Assembly: GCA_016933295.1 (NCBI GenBank)
Contig: JAFGBG010000009.1
Coordinates: 1-35,794 of the forward strand
DNA: 35,794 nt
Direction: 5' to 3'
Source of the DNA: Sedimentisphaerales bacterium
Lineage (GTDB): Bacteria; Planctomycetota; Phycisphaerae; Sedimentisphaerales; Anaerobacaceae
Below are positions 1 to 9,056 of the stretch, piece by piece. The position numbers were made by a program, and so were the translations under genes. Under the pieces are notes generated by a model. That model was given only the letters and a program-made list of their open reading frames with translations. It was not told where the DNA came from and ran no database searches. How positions within the stretch are numbered: position 1 is the stretch's first letter; each line of letters opens with the position of its first letter.

Positions 1-1
1 T

Positions 2-115
2 CAGCTTAAATCCCGTATACACCAGATTGTTTGGCAACAGGAGGTTCAAAATGTTATTAAAGTTTCTCACGATAAAAAAGTTATTCGACGCCTAAAAAAA
101 CTCCTCGCGGCATAA
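2..115 (+). CDS. 3' end of an unrecognised gene
   Basis: An open frame enters from the left edge and ends at TAA 113-115, giving 37 C-terminal residues. The tail is strongly basic and ends in DKKVIRRLKKLLAA. I do not recognise the family; a nucleic-acid-binding or transposase-like protein would fit the basic end, but nothing proves it. Support is only the open frame, plausible codon use and the sharp change to non-coding, AT-richer sequence after the stop. An imperfect inverted repeat (120-128 with 159-167, one mismatch) follows the stop and could be part of a transcription end, though it has no T run. Confidence 0.4.
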   Translation, partial: QLKSRIHQIVWQQEVQNVIKVSHDKKVIRRLKKLLAA

Positions 116-843
116 AATCGGTCAGTTTGAGTAACTTAATATTGTATAGCTGTAGATTAAACCGACCAAGCCAAAAACATAACACCAAGCTCATAGAATA
201 TGCCACGTTTCATCCGGAGCTGTCGAGATTAGCCTATACATAAAGGATAATGATGGATTCAGAATCTTAGAATCCACGGTGTAATGGAGACTCAAAGAAC
301 GAGGGCTTAGTTGCGAGCCGAAGATCAGGACCTTCTCGGCATCTTGTCAATTCCTCGTTAAGACCACCGGTATCCAATAATGACTCTTGATTAATGCTTT
401 AATAGTCGCTTTTATATTTTGGTAATCGGTATGCAAAAAAGCAACAGGTCGGCACGCAAATAGGCCAAGCAATGATTATCTGTCCTAATTCTGGATATTT
501 CTGTATAATATGCGCCAAGCAGGGCCGCAAATAAATGATACCAAAATTCGGCAGAAAAGCTCTCGCCTTTTGCTCAGCTTCGTGAAATATTCCGACACAG
601 GTATGGAATGTAAATCCTGGGTCTGAATGATATATTTTCGTAACCAGCGGTTTTGACCAAATATTTTAACGCGATTGATTTTAATCGAGCTGCACACCTT
701 CAAACATAAAAATCAAAATTTGCCGGCCCTGCGTCTTTGACAAACTCCAAAATATGTTGGATAATATTAAATGAATCTGAGTATGAGTTTGAAATTCAGA
801 TATTTTTAAGAAGGCCTTAAAATTATCTCAAAGGAGATTTACG
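116..843. other. gene-free stretch before the galactanase gene
   Basis: About 730 bases without a convincing gene. It holds an imperfect inverted repeat (120-128/159-167), a short perfect one (GGATTC 255-260 with GAATCC 270-275), and near its right end the promoter and ribosome binding site of the next gene. A 72-codon minus-strand frame (485-703, TTG start, no clear ribosome binding site) is not convincing; it could be a remnant of a decayed gene. Confidence 0.6.
737..765 (+). promoter_or_regulatory. sigma70-type promoter of the galactanase gene
   Basis: TTGACA (737-742), a 17-base spacer and GATAAT (760-765). The -35 is perfect and the -10 matches at five of six positions. The expected transcript start lies about 70 bases before the ATG at 844, leaving a short leader with AAGGAG at 831-836. 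Confidence 0.65.
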
Positions 844-3078
844 ATGCAACAAAAACTTCGCACCCAATTCCGAATTCTAAGAAAATGTTCGTTGGTCTCT
901 GCCGTTGTAATTCTATCGGCAATTGCTTTGCACAGCCCTCGGCCATGTTATGGACAGGACTCTGCCGCTCCAACCTCGACCTTACAGCCGCTGAAATATC
1001 TGGGAGCCGACATTTCCGCTCTGGCGGGTGGATGGGGTGGTCGCCGGGGACGCGGCGGAGACGGTGGTTATCAGGAAAACGGCCAGCCAAGCGACGAAAT
1101 ATCCATTATGACAAAACACGGCTGGAATGCCTTCCGACTGCGGGTGTTTGTCTCACCCGTACGACGGGCGCCAAACAATACTCTGGAAAATACAATAGAA
1201 CTGGCAAAAAAAATCAAGGCCGCAGGCGCTACATTGCAGTTGGATATCCATTATTCCGACACATGGGCCGATCCCCAGCATCAGGAAACTCCCGTTGCAT
1301 GGAGAGATATGGACATAGATGCCCTGGAAAAGCAGGTCGAGCAATATAGTTTCGATGTAATCACGCAAATGAAGGAAGCCGGCGTCATGCCCGACCAGGT
1401 CCAGGTTGGAAACGAAATTACCGGCGGCATGCTCTGGCCGCTGGGTCATGTGAAGGTTCCGCCGTCGGAGGTGAAGCAATTTGCCGGTGAAATTCAGCCG
1501 CTCCCCGAACCGTACGACGACGTCAAGCAATGGAGTAACCTGACCCGCTTAATCAAAGCCGGCCTTCGCGGTGTCAAATCCGCCGCCGGCGATGCCCCGA
1601 TGAAAACCATCATCCATATCGATTGCGGCGGTGACTGGCCGATTACAAAATGGTTTTTCGACCATCTGGCCGAGGCCGATGTAAAATACGATATCATCGG
1701 CCAGAGTTTTTATCCCAACTGGCACGGTACATTAACGCTGCTCCAACAGAACATGGAGGAAAGTTTTCGCCGCTATAAGAAGCCGATTATCATTACCGAG
1801 ACAGGCTATCCGCAAAGCGGCGGTCAGCAGGTCACTTCCCGGAAATACATGGAATGGCCGGGAACTCAGGAAGGCCAGCTGCAATTTATGGTGGACCTTG
1901 TGAACACTGTGCGGCGGTTTCCATATGGCTTGGGAATTTTTTACTGGGGGCCGGAAGGACGCGGCAGAGGAAACGGCCTGTGGACCTCCGACGGCAGCCC
2001 GGCACCAGCGATCTTCGTGCTGGACAACCTGGACAAGCTGATGAACAGCCCGGAGAGCCGTTTACCCGATCAATGGCCTTCAGACAAATCTTCTTCAAGT
2101 TCAACATCGACTCCGGTCAAGATACCGCCGGACAAATACATGATCGGTGCCGATATTTCCTGGGTACAGGCCGCTGAGCAGCGCGGCACACGATACAGCG
2201 ACAACGGTGTAGAAAAAGATATTCTCGAAATCTTAAAGGACCACGGATTCAACTATATCCGGCTGAGGACTTTCGTCGATCCCACCAAGGCCACGCCACG
2301 CGACCGACCTTATTCGATGCAGGGATTTTGCGACCTGCCACACACAATCGAGATGTCGAAGCGGGTCAAGGCCGCCGGTATGGGATTGTTCATCGATTTT
2401 CATTACAGCGATTCCTGGGCCGATCCGGGTAAGCAATATACACCCTCAGCCTGGGCGGATTTGTCGTTCGATGATTTAGTTAAAAAGACGCATGATTACA
2501 CCAAAGACGCAATCGAGCAACTCAAAGCCGCCGGTGCTATGCCCGATATGGTTCAGATCGGCAATGAGATTACACCGGGTATGATGACCGATCGCGGCGG
2601 AAGCACGAAAAACTGGGAGCAATTAGGTGCCTTGCTGAAGGCAGGTATTGCGGGCGTCAAAGAAGTGGATACCAATATTATCATAGCGCTGCATATCGAC
2701 AAAGGTGGAAATAACGAAGCCACACGACGCTGGGTGGATGCCGCAATGGCTCAGGGCGTCGAATTCGATGTCCTCGCCGAGTCATGTTACACCCGCTGGC
2801 AGGGGCAACCTTCCGACTGGAAGGCTAATTTCGAGGACCTGGTGATTCGCTATCCGAAACTCAAGTTTCTGATTGCCGAACTGGCGGTTGAGGTCCTCGA
2901 AGCAAACGAGATAATGCTGAACCTGCCCGACAATAAAGGCCTTGGCACTTTCATCTGGGAACCTACAGCGGGCAATAATCGGCAGGCCCTTTTCGATAGA
3001 CGTGGCAACGTAATCACTGAACGAATGGCACTATACGACGAGGTCGTGAAGAAATACGAGCAGAAGAAAACAGAATAG
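844..3078 (+). CDS. exported protein with two tandem GH53 endo-beta-1,4-galactanase domains
   Basis: Predicted to cut beta-1,4-galactan, the side chain of pectic rhamnogalacturonan I and type I arabinogalactan, outside the cytoplasm. A signal peptide (about residues 1-38, ending near CYGQ) is followed by GH53 domain 1 (about 50-400), a Ser/Thr/Pro linker (415-427) and GH53 domain 2 (about 430-740). Both carry the family signature HYSD-WADP (136-144 and 520-527), an acid/base Glu in VGNEI/IGNEI (E191, E575) and a candidate nucleophile Glu in ITETGYP (E319) or IAELAVE (E679), so both may be active. GH53 enzymes normally have one catalytic domain; here two divergent copies share one chain. A Gly/Arg-rich insert lies in domain 1 (residues 62-76). 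The ATG is set by AAGGAG seven bases upstream. It is transcribed alone from the promoter at 737-765. Confidence 0.9.
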   Translation: MQQKLRTQFRILRKCSLVSAVVILSAIALHSPRPCYGQDSAAPTSTLQPLKYLGADISALAGGWGGRRGRGGDGGYQENGQPSDEISIMTKHGWNAFRLRVFVSPVRRAPNNTLENTIELAKKIKAAGATLQLDIHYSDTWADPQHQETPVAWRDMDIDALEKQVEQYSFDVITQMKEAGVMPDQVQVGNEITGGMLWPLGHVKVPPSEVKQFAGEIQPLPEPYDDVKQWSNLTRLIKAGLRGVKSAAGDAPMKTIIHIDCGGDWPITKWFFDHLAEADVKYDIIGQSFYPNWHGTLTLLQQNMEESFRRYKKPIIITETGYPQSGGQQVTSRKYMEWPGTQEGQLQFMVDLVNTVRRFPYGLGIFYWGPEGRGRGNGLWTSDGSPAPAIFVLDNLDKLMNSPESRLPDQWPSDKSSSSSTSTPVKIPPDKYMIGADISWVQAAEQRGTRYSDNGVEKDILEILKDHGFNYIRLRTFVDPTKATPRDRPYSMQGFCDLPHTIEMSKRVKAAGMGLFIDFHYSDSWADPGKQYTPSAWADLSFDDLVKKTHDYTKDAIEQLKAAGAMPDMVQIGNEITPGMMTDRGGSTKNWEQLGALLKAGIAGVKEVDTNIIIALHIDKGGNNEATRRWVDAAMAQGVEFDVLAESCYTRWQGQPSDWKANFEDLVIRYPKLKFLIAELAVEVLEANEIMLNLPDNKGLGTFIWEPTAGNNRQALFDRRGNVITERMALYDEVVKKYEQKKTE

Positions 3079-3139
3079 AACTTTATCTCTCTGAACAATG
3101 TATTTCGAGGAACAGTTTTGTCGGTCGTGACAAAAAGAA

Positions 3140-3967
3140 TCAATACCCTTTATACTTTTGCATCCAATCCGGCCAATCGGTCGTGACAGCCCCGCCGGCT
3201 TTTGTCCATACGCCGGAAGTATTGAAATTTTTGTTCCACTTCAAGGTCCACAGCTGCTTGAGGCCGACTTTTTTGACGGATGTATCCATAAAGAGCATAT
3301 TCGGACCGCCGTTGTGGCGGTCCAGACAATATATACTCATATTCGAGCCGGTCGACTGGACACCTTCGGCTGACGGGGGAGAGTCGGTATCGTACGGTTC
3401 ACTTCCATCCCACATGCAGGCGCCCATGAGAGGGACATTGGAGGCGTTTTTTGCCGTCATTGTTCGCCAGTAAAGCGGACGGTCTTCCGCCGAAATACTA
3501 TACGAACCCTTATCGAGAGGATTATGTGCCCAGCCGTTTATACCATAACTGCCAAACTGGCCTTCCACTCCCCATGATGGTATCCAGCCGTCGAAATAAC
3601 CGGGATGGCCGTATTTACCCCATGCCGTAAAAGTGCCGGGGACATTGTCGGGAATATTATGAAGGAATTTTTTAGCCGACGGGCATAACCGAACCTCATC
3701 TTCGCCCTGATAGTAGGCCAGCAAATCCACCATCCACATCGTCCCGCCGTTCCATCCGGTGGGAAGGCTCTGTTCGTAATCCTGGGAATATAGAATGAAC
3801 ATTGTGCCCCATTGCCTGAGGTTGGAAAGACATACTGTTGCCTGTGCCTGCTTTTTTACTCTGTTTAGGCCGGGCATAAGCATGGACAAAAGAAGCGCGA
3901 TAATTGCTATAACGACCAGCAATTCGATTAATGTAAATCCTTCATATTTCTTTGTTTTTATCTGCAT
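3140..3967 (-). CDS. pseudopilin-like protein with prepilin N-methylation signal
   Basis: The 275-residue protein begins with a short basic leader and the type IV prepilin signature GFTLIELLVVIAIIALLLSM (residues 10-29): peptidase cleavage after G10, F11 as the new N-terminus, and Glu at mature position 5. After the helix come an alpha-helical spine (NRVKKQAQATVCLSNLRQWG) and a 200-residue globular region rich in Trp, Gly and Pro, with a near C-terminal DRHNGGPNMLFMD motif like the H-x-G...D pattern of planctomycete pseudopilins. Such proteins are numerous in Planctomycetota and are usually taken to be minor pseudopilins of type II secretion-like machines; the role of any one copy is unknown. 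It stands alone, convergent with the galactanase gene. The ribosome binding site is weak (GGGAAAT). Confidence 0.85.
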   Translation of the reverse strand: MQIKTKKYEGFTLIELLVVIAIIALLLSMLMPGLNRVKKQAQATVCLSNLRQWGTMFILYSQDYEQSLPTGWNGGTMWMVDLLAYYQGEDEVRLCPSAKKFLHNIPDNVPGTFTAWGKYGHPGYFDGWIPSWGVEGQFGSYGINGWAHNPLDKGSYSISAEDRPLYWRTMTAKNASNVPLMGACMWDGSEPYDTDSPPSAEGVQSTGSNMSIYCLDRHNGGPNMLFMDTSVKKVGLKQLWTLKWNKNFNTSGVWTKAGGAVTTDWPDWMQKYKGY

Positions 3968-4273
3968 GAGCGAGACGGATTTCCCGCATTAACTTCTCTG
4001 AAACACCCCTGCAAAGTTCAATTCTTATAGTATCGCAATTTCTTACCAATTTCAATGAAATTCCGACCGGCTTAAGATGTCTGGTCGCAGGATATACATA
4101 CGACAGCCCATATCATTATGCCGTTGTTTTTAGTCAACCTGCCGCATATTTACTGTCCGAGCAAGTATTTATTCTATTCTTGTATGCTTTTAGATCAAAC
4201 TTGATAAACAACAGCTTTAGCTCGGCCGGGCCAGGCCGGCAACACTATTATTGAAATATTTGTGAAATTTTTC

Positions 4274-4303
4274 TTAAAATTGCCGGTCTTTTTTTGGTAT
4301 AAT
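4274..4303 (+). promoter_or_regulatory. probable extended -10 promoter of the LamG gene
   Basis: TATAAT (4298-4303) is preceded by TGG (4295-4297), an extended -10 element. A weak -35, TTAAAA (4274-4279), lies 18 bases upstream. A start from here gives a leader of about 200 bases before the ATG at 4513. Confidence 0.5.
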
Positions 4304-4338
4304 ATCATATCAAGTAAAAAACCATTATTAGAAAGGCT

Positions 4339-4373
4339 CTTCGAGCTTCCAATGATTAAATATTGGCTCGAAG
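4339..4373 (+). promoter_or_regulatory. strong hairpin in the LamG gene leader
   Basis: CTTCGAGC (4339-4346) pairs perfectly with GCTCGAAG (4366-4373). Inside it, CAAT (4350-4353) can pair with ATTG (4362-4365) around an 8-base loop, with a 3-base bulge on the left arm. No T run follows, so it does not look like a terminator. It could stabilise the transcript, bind a regulator or control processing. Confidence 0.45.
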
Positions 4374-4387
4374 TAGCGGCAGGAGTT

Positions 4388-4441
4388 ATGTCATATTCTT
4401 TAATTTGTTTAATAACTGCAAATTTAATAAAGTATGTTTAA
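4388..4441 (+). CDS. possible 17-codon hydrophobic leader peptide
   Basis: ATG at 4388 opens a 17-codon frame (MSYSLICLITANLIKYV) ending at TAA 4439-4441. AGGAG (4381-4385) lies just two bases before the ATG, closer than ideal. The peptide is hydrophobic, as in small membrane peptides or regulatory leader peptides. It sits between the leader hairpin and the LamG start, 71 bases before the ATG at 4513. Such a short frame can arise by chance. Confidence 0.25.
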   Translation: MSYSLICLITANLIKYV

Positions 4442-4512
4442 ATAACCGAACAAACATTACTAAAAGATAAGTATTTTTTACTTAAAAAACATTTTTTGAC
4501 AGGAGGTGTGTT

Positions 4513-7353
4513 ATGGCTAAGAAGCTGATTTGTTTCGTTTCCCTGGTTTTATTCCTAAGTATGGCAGGCAATACCTCGGCCGAACTTGTAGCCCTCTGGA
4601 AGCTCGATGACGGTACGGGAACCATTGCCAAGGATTCTGTCGGATCTTATGACGGAACGTTAATGGGTGATACACGATGGGCCGCCGGTCATTTAAGAGG
4701 AGCATTGGAATTTGACGGTGACGGTGACTATGTCGATTGCGGTAACGAACCGGTTTTTAATCCGGCCGGCAGTTTCAGCGTTGCCTATTGGGCATACATA
4801 AGAGACTGGGGTGTCGCCTGGGGTGAATGTATGATTGGAAAAGGTGGTGATAATAACAGAGGCGGCTGGACAGTACGAAGAGGCGGAGGCCAAACAATTA
4901 TGTTTACCATTGCAGGTGCCGGTGGTAATCACACAGGTAATCAAACGCCGCCGTTAGAAGAATGGATTCATATTACCGCCGTTTACGACCAGGAGAACGG
5001 TTTTGCTTATATTTATTTTAACGCAGAAGAAGCTTTAAATTCTCCTGCATCTGGAACGGTAGATACAACTGATAACAGTTTGTATCTGGGGACAAGAGGT
5101 AACGACGACGGTGTCGGACCTGATGCATGGGGAGATGCATTCTTTAACGGCTTGCTTGACGATGTGCGTTTCTACGACCACGCATTAAGCCAAGCAGAGA
5201 TTACACAGGTAATGCAGGGAGAACCTATGGGACAACCTTCCAAGCCTAAACCTGCAAACGGATCCCCTAATATCCCAAGAGACGGAGTGAATCTTAGCTG
5301 GACGCCGGGTGAATTCGCCGATACTCATAATGTGTATCTGGGAACGATTTATGAAGATGTCAATAACGCCGATACAAGCAGTCCGTTGCTTGTAAGCCCT
5401 GCACAGGATGCGAATAACTATGTCCTTGGCCGTCTTGAATTCGGCCAAACCTACTTCTGGCGAATTGATGAAGTTAATGCCCCCCCAGACACTACAACAT
5501 ACAAAGGTAAAATCTGGTCTTTCACGGTGGAGCCTTATTCATCCCGGATTTTGAGCGAAAATATCATTGCTACCGCTTCCAGTCAGATAAGCAATCGCGG
5601 ACCTGAAAACACCATTGATAATGCCGGCCTTGATGATAATGATCTGCAATCCACCGATACTTCAACTATGTGGTTAACTCCCGAGGGACAAACAGGGCCT
5701 GTATGGATTCAATATGAATTCGATAAACCTTATAAGCTGCACGAAATGATGGTGTGGAATTATAACGGGGAAACTATTCTTTCCTGGTACGGCTTAAAGG
5801 AAGTTACCGTAGAGTATTCGACCGATGGAACTAACTGGGAGACGATTCCCAATATATCCGAATTTGCCAAAGCGCCAGGTACTGAAAATTATGCCAGCGA
5901 TATTACCGTTGCTTTTGATGGTATAGCGGCAAAATTTGTAAGGATTACAGCCACAAGTAACTGGAGTAAGGGATTCTTTGACCAGTATGGTCTTAGCGAG
6001 GTACGTTTCATGCAAATCCCCGTTAGTGCAGGAGAACCGAATCCCGATGATGCGGCTACGGATATTGCTATAGATACAACTCTTAGCTGGAAGGCCGGCA
6101 GAGAGGCCGCTGAGCACAACGTTTATATAAGCACCAACCAGCAGGCTATAATAGACAACACGGTTTCTGTCACAACCGTCAGCCAGAACATTTACGGCCC
6201 GTTATCTCTCGATTTGGGGATTACATACTACTGGCGCGTTGACGAAGTAAATAATGCCGAAGTCCATCCTGTCTGGGAAGGCGGAATCTGGAGCTTCACA
6301 ACCAGTGAATATCTCGTTGTGGAAGATTTCGAGTCCTACAATGACATCCTCCAGGGCGAAGAGGGAAGCAACTTGGTTTATTTGACATGGGTAGATGGAT
6401 ACGACAATCCGACGGTAAACGGCTCGACCATGGGTTACACACAGGGAAGCTCACTCGAGACCAACATAACTCGTGCAGGCAGTAATCATTCTGTGCCGCT
6501 AATGTATAACAATAGTGTTGCAAGCTCCTCGACAGTTACTGCAAGTCTGGATGATCTGGCAATCGGCCGGGATTGGACAGTCGGCTCCCCTGAGACATTT
6601 GTGTTGTGGGCCTATGGTGATCCGAATAACTCGACGACGGATCAAATGTATGTCGAGATAGCAAATAAAAAGGTTCCATTCGAAGGTAACCTGACACGAA
6701 CCGGCTGGCAGGAATTCTCAATTGAACTGGCTGATTTGGGCATTAACTTGAGTAATGTCACGACGTTAACGATCGGCATCGAGCGTACCGGCGCTACCGG
6801 AGGCTCCGGCATGGTTTTCATCGACGATATTCGCTTATACCATTATGCTCAACCTTTAGAGGAACCTGCCGATGAATCGGTAGTTTTCAATCCCAGCTTT
6901 GAGGATGATGGAGAAGCTGCCGGAACTCCGAGCGGCTGGGTAGGGAATAATGTTCCCGGCGGCGTCGGAACTTCCTCCGGCGAAGCCGTATCCGCCACAG
7001 ACGGCAGTTACTACTTATGGCAGGGTAACGGAAACTTTATATATCAGACGACCGACGAAGTTATCGCAGCTGATGGTTTGTCTTACCTGCTGCAGGTCGA
7101 TGCCCGCAATTCCTGGATGGCAAGTCCCAAGATTATCATTTATTATGAGGACGCGGGCAACCGAGTCGAATTAGCCAGCTCTTCCCTTCCGGCAAACGGA
7201 AATTCATGGGCCCAGCCGATAACAATGGAAGTAACGGCCGTAACAACAGCCGCATCGGTCGGGAAAAAACTCGGCATCGAATTAACGATTGACAACTATC
7301 CCGGGGACGTATGGGCTCACTACGATAATGTCCGTCTTTCTTTGGTTCAATAA
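4513..7353 (+). CDS. secreted multi-module binding protein (LamG, F5/8C, Fn3-like)
   Basis: A 946-residue exported protein built only of carbohydrate- or protein-binding beta modules. A signal peptide (1-23) is followed by a LamG/concanavalin A-like domain (about 26-232), an Fn3-like module (245-340, ending YFWRIDEVN...IWSFTVE), an F5/8 type C (discoidin) domain (about 344-500), a second Fn3-like module (505-597, ending YYWRVDEVN...IWSFTT), a jelly-roll region (600-778) ending FIDDIRLYHY, and a second NPSFE-type carbohydrate-binding-like domain (790-946). The two Fn3-like modules look like internal duplicates. No catalytic domain and no PEP-CTERM or other sorting tail is visible. A role in binding polysaccharide or in surface attachment is inferred. 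The start is fixed by AGGAGGTG at 4501-4508, four bases before the ATG. Confidence 0.85.
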   Translation: MAKKLICFVSLVLFLSMAGNTSAELVALWKLDDGTGTIAKDSVGSYDGTLMGDTRWAAGHLRGALEFDGDGDYVDCGNEPVFNPAGSFSVAYWAYIRDWGVAWGECMIGKGGDNNRGGWTVRRGGGQTIMFTIAGAGGNHTGNQTPPLEEWIHITAVYDQENGFAYIYFNAEEALNSPASGTVDTTDNSLYLGTRGNDDGVGPDAWGDAFFNGLLDDVRFYDHALSQAEITQVMQGEPMGQPSKPKPANGSPNIPRDGVNLSWTPGEFADTHNVYLGTIYEDVNNADTSSPLLVSPAQDANNYVLGRLEFGQTYFWRIDEVNAPPDTTTYKGKIWSFTVEPYSSRILSENIIATASSQISNRGPENTIDNAGLDDNDLQSTDTSTMWLTPEGQTGPVWIQYEFDKPYKLHEMMVWNYNGETILSWYGLKEVTVEYSTDGTNWETIPNISEFAKAPGTENYASDITVAFDGIAAKFVRITATSNWSKGFFDQYGLSEVRFMQIPVSAGEPNPDDAATDIAIDTTLSWKAGREAAEHNVYISTNQQAIIDNTVSVTTVSQNIYGPLSLDLGITYYWRVDEVNNAEVHPVWEGGIWSFTTSEYLVVEDFESYNDILQGEEGSNLVYLTWVDGYDNPTVNGSTMGYTQGSSLETNITRAGSNHSVPLMYNNSVASSSTVTASLDDLAIGRDWTVGSPETFVLWAYGDPNNSTTDQMYVEIANKKVPFEGNLTRTGWQEFSIELADLGINLSNVTTLTIGIERTGATGGSGMVFIDDIRLYHYAQPLEEPADESVVFNPSFEDDGEAAGTPSGWVGNNVPGGVGTSSGEAVSATDGSYYLWQGNGNFIYQTTDEVIAADGLSYLLQVDARNSWMASPKIIIYYEDAGNRVELASSSLPANGNSWAQPITMEVTAVTTAASVGKKLGIELTIDNYPGDVWAHYDNVRLSLVQ

Positions 7354-7444
7354 AGGATGTTCAAATGTGATTAACGGTGATTAATAAAGCTGGGTGGATA
7401 ACAACCTGGAATTGTTTCAGGTAAAAATAATGCGGCGTTTTTTG

Positions 7445-7490
7445 GAGAGCTTATATCGATTAACACGGTATAAGCCCTCTTTCTTTAATT
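7445..7490 (+). terminator. probable Rho-independent terminator of the LamG gene
   Basis: GAGAGCTTATA (7445-7455) pairs with TATAAGCCCTC (7469-7479) with one mismatch and a 13-base loop, followed by the T-rich TTTCTTTAATT. It lies about 90 bases after the stop codon. The T run is interrupted, so strength is uncertain. Confidence 0.5.
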
Positions 7491-7592
7491 AAAAGTAAGG
7501 TACTTTATTGATTCTGTTATTCCGAGTAAAACAAACAGTTATAATCCGGCATATCGGAAATTTTCTACTAATCGAACAGATGACAGTCAGTC

Positions 7593-7622
7593 TTGACAAG
7601 CTCTGCCGAATCAGGGTATATT
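7593..7622 (+). promoter_or_regulatory. promoter candidate for tdh-kbl-tadA
   Basis: Perfect TTGACA (7593-7598), an 18-base spacer and TATATT (7617-7622). It lies about 375 bases before the tdh ATG, which would make an unusually long leader. A second, closer promoter cannot be excluded. Confidence 0.45.
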
Positions 7623-7997
7623 TGCATAAAAATTGTCCCTGCAGATGGATAAGAAAGACTTTGTATTTTCTATAAGCTCTTTACTTACATGAACTTTTGG
7701 ATTTGTCGCCAAAGGATTCGGCTCTTACGTGGGAATGTTTTTTATTGGTTCGAACAATGGATGCCCATAAAAAATAACCAGAAGTATATGCAGATAGCTG
7801 TCAAAGCGGCAAAAATTACATAAAAAAACAGCGATGTGCCCATAGGGATAGTTATCTTTTATAAAGACCAGATAATAGGCAGAGTGTACAATAAAAAAGA
7901 ATAAGCAAAGACCCGATCGATCTCGAAATAACCACTATGGAATAGGTTGTCGACCACCTGAAAAGTGGTAACTTGAAAGATACAAAGGCAGAAAAAG

Positions 7998-9026
7998 ATG
8001 AAGGCCTTGGTAAAAAGTAAATCCGAACCCGGTTTGTGGCTGGCGGATGTACCCGAACCACAGATAGGTATTAACGATGTTCTGATTAAAATCAATAAAA
8101 CTTCAATTTGCGGGACTGATGTGCACATATACAATTGGGACCAGTGGGCTCAGAAAACGATACCGGTACCTGTAACTATAGGCCATGAGTTTGTCGGCAA
8201 AATCGAAAAAATCGGCAGTAATGTGCATGATTTCGCACCGGGCGACCTTGTCAGCGGAGAGGGACATCTTGTCTGCGGCAGATGCCGTAATTGCCTTGCC
8301 GGAAGGCGACATCTCTGCCCGAATACCAGCGGAGTCGGTGTCAACCGCACAGGTGCTTTCGCAGAATATCTAAGCATACCAGTAACAAACGTCTGGGCCG
8401 CAGATCCAAAAATCCCTCTCGAAGTGATCAGTTGTTTCGATCCCCTGGGAAATGCAACACATACCGCTCTATCTTTCGATGTCCTCGGAGAAGACGTCCT
8501 GATAACCGGAGCCGGTCCTATCGGGTGTATGGCTACCGCAATCGCCCGCCACTGCAAAGCGAGACACGTAGTGGTAACCGATATAAATCCATACAGGCTT
8601 AAACTGGTCGAAAAAATGGGCGCTACTTTGACTGTTAATCCCCAAAAAACCAGCATTGCACAGGTCCAGAAAGAGCTGGGTATGAAGGAAGGTTTCGATG
8701 TCGGAATGGAGATGTCCGGCAGCCCTGATGCTTTTCGGTCAATGCTCGATAATATGTGTCATGGTGGAAAAATAGCCCTGCTGGGAATACTACCCAAAAC
8801 GGAAATAGACTGGGACAAGATTGTGTTCAACGGCTTAACCATCAAAGGCATTTACGGCAGAGAAATGTATGAAACCTGGTATAAAATGACTATGATGATT
8901 CAGTGCGGGCTGGATATTACCCCAGTAATTACACACGGGTTCCATTATACCGAATTCCAGAAAGGCTTTGAACTAATGAGGTCCGGCAAATCCGGTAAAA
9001 TAATTCTAAGCTGGGAGCAGGATTAA
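7998..9026 (+). CDS. tdh: L-threonine 3-dehydrogenase
   Basis: Oxidises L-threonine to 2-amino-3-ketobutyrate with NAD+ in the cytoplasm, the first step of threonine breakdown to glycine and acetyl-CoA. The 342 residues match the usual length of this zinc medium-chain dehydrogenase. Visible landmarks are the catalytic zinc ligands C38, H63 and E64 (SICGTD, IGHEF), the four-Cys structural zinc site C93-x2-C96-x2-C99-x7-C107, and the nucleotide-binding stretch [11 protein letters not shown] (about 166-176). The zinc-site positions agree with the E. coli enzyme as I remember it. The kbl gene follows after 30 bases, confirming the pathway. The ribosome binding site is weak (AAAGGCA). Confidence 0.95.
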   Translation: MKALVKSKSEPGLWLADVPEPQIGINDVLIKINKTSICGTDVHIYNWDQWAQKTIPVPVTIGHEFVGKIEKIGSNVHDFAPGDLVSGEGHLVCGRCRNCLAGRRHLCPNTSGVGVNRTGAFAEYLSIPVTNVWAADPKIPLEVISCFDPLGNATHTALSFDVLGEDVLITGAGPIGCMATAIARHCKARHVVVTDINPYRLKLVEKMGATLTVNPQKTSIAQVQKELGMKEGFDVGMEMSGSPDAFRSMLDNMCHGGKIALLGILPKTEIDWDKIVFNGLTIKGIYGREMYETWYKMTMMIQCGLDITPVITHGFHYTEFQKGFELMRSGKSGKIILSWEQD

Positions 9027-9056
9027 TATAGCGAGTCAAACCAAGATGGAACAATT

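Larger units (their letters stand above)
3968..4512. other. divergent intergenic region with leader of the LamG gene
   Basis: 545 bases between the divergent pseudopilin and LamG genes. On the plus strand it contains an extended -10 promoter, a strong hairpin and a possible 17-codon reading frame, listed separately. No convincing promoter for the pseudopilin gene was found on the minus strand. Confidence 0.6.
7354..7997. other. intergenic region between LamG gene and tdh
   Basis: 644 bases with no convincing gene. It contains a terminator-like hairpin just after the LamG gene and a good promoter-like element at 7593-7622. The remaining 375 bases up to tdh are AT-rich with only a small hairpin (ACCAC 7953-7957 with GTGGT 7965-7969). 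No known riboswitch was recognised. Confidence 0.55.

Noticed and set aside
485-703. 72-codon minus-strand frame
   Set aside because: TTG start, no ribosome binding site, no recognisable domain, in AT-rich non-coding sequence.
3116-3135. TTTTGTC/GACAAAA hairpin between the convergent galactanase and pseudopilin genes
   Set aside because: Weak A/T-rich 7-bp stem with no separate T run on either strand; a terminator is possible but not supported enough to list.
7743-7758. GGTTCGAAC motif like a tRNA T-loop
   Set aside because: Only a 4-bp stem around it, and no acceptor, D or anticodon arms nearby.
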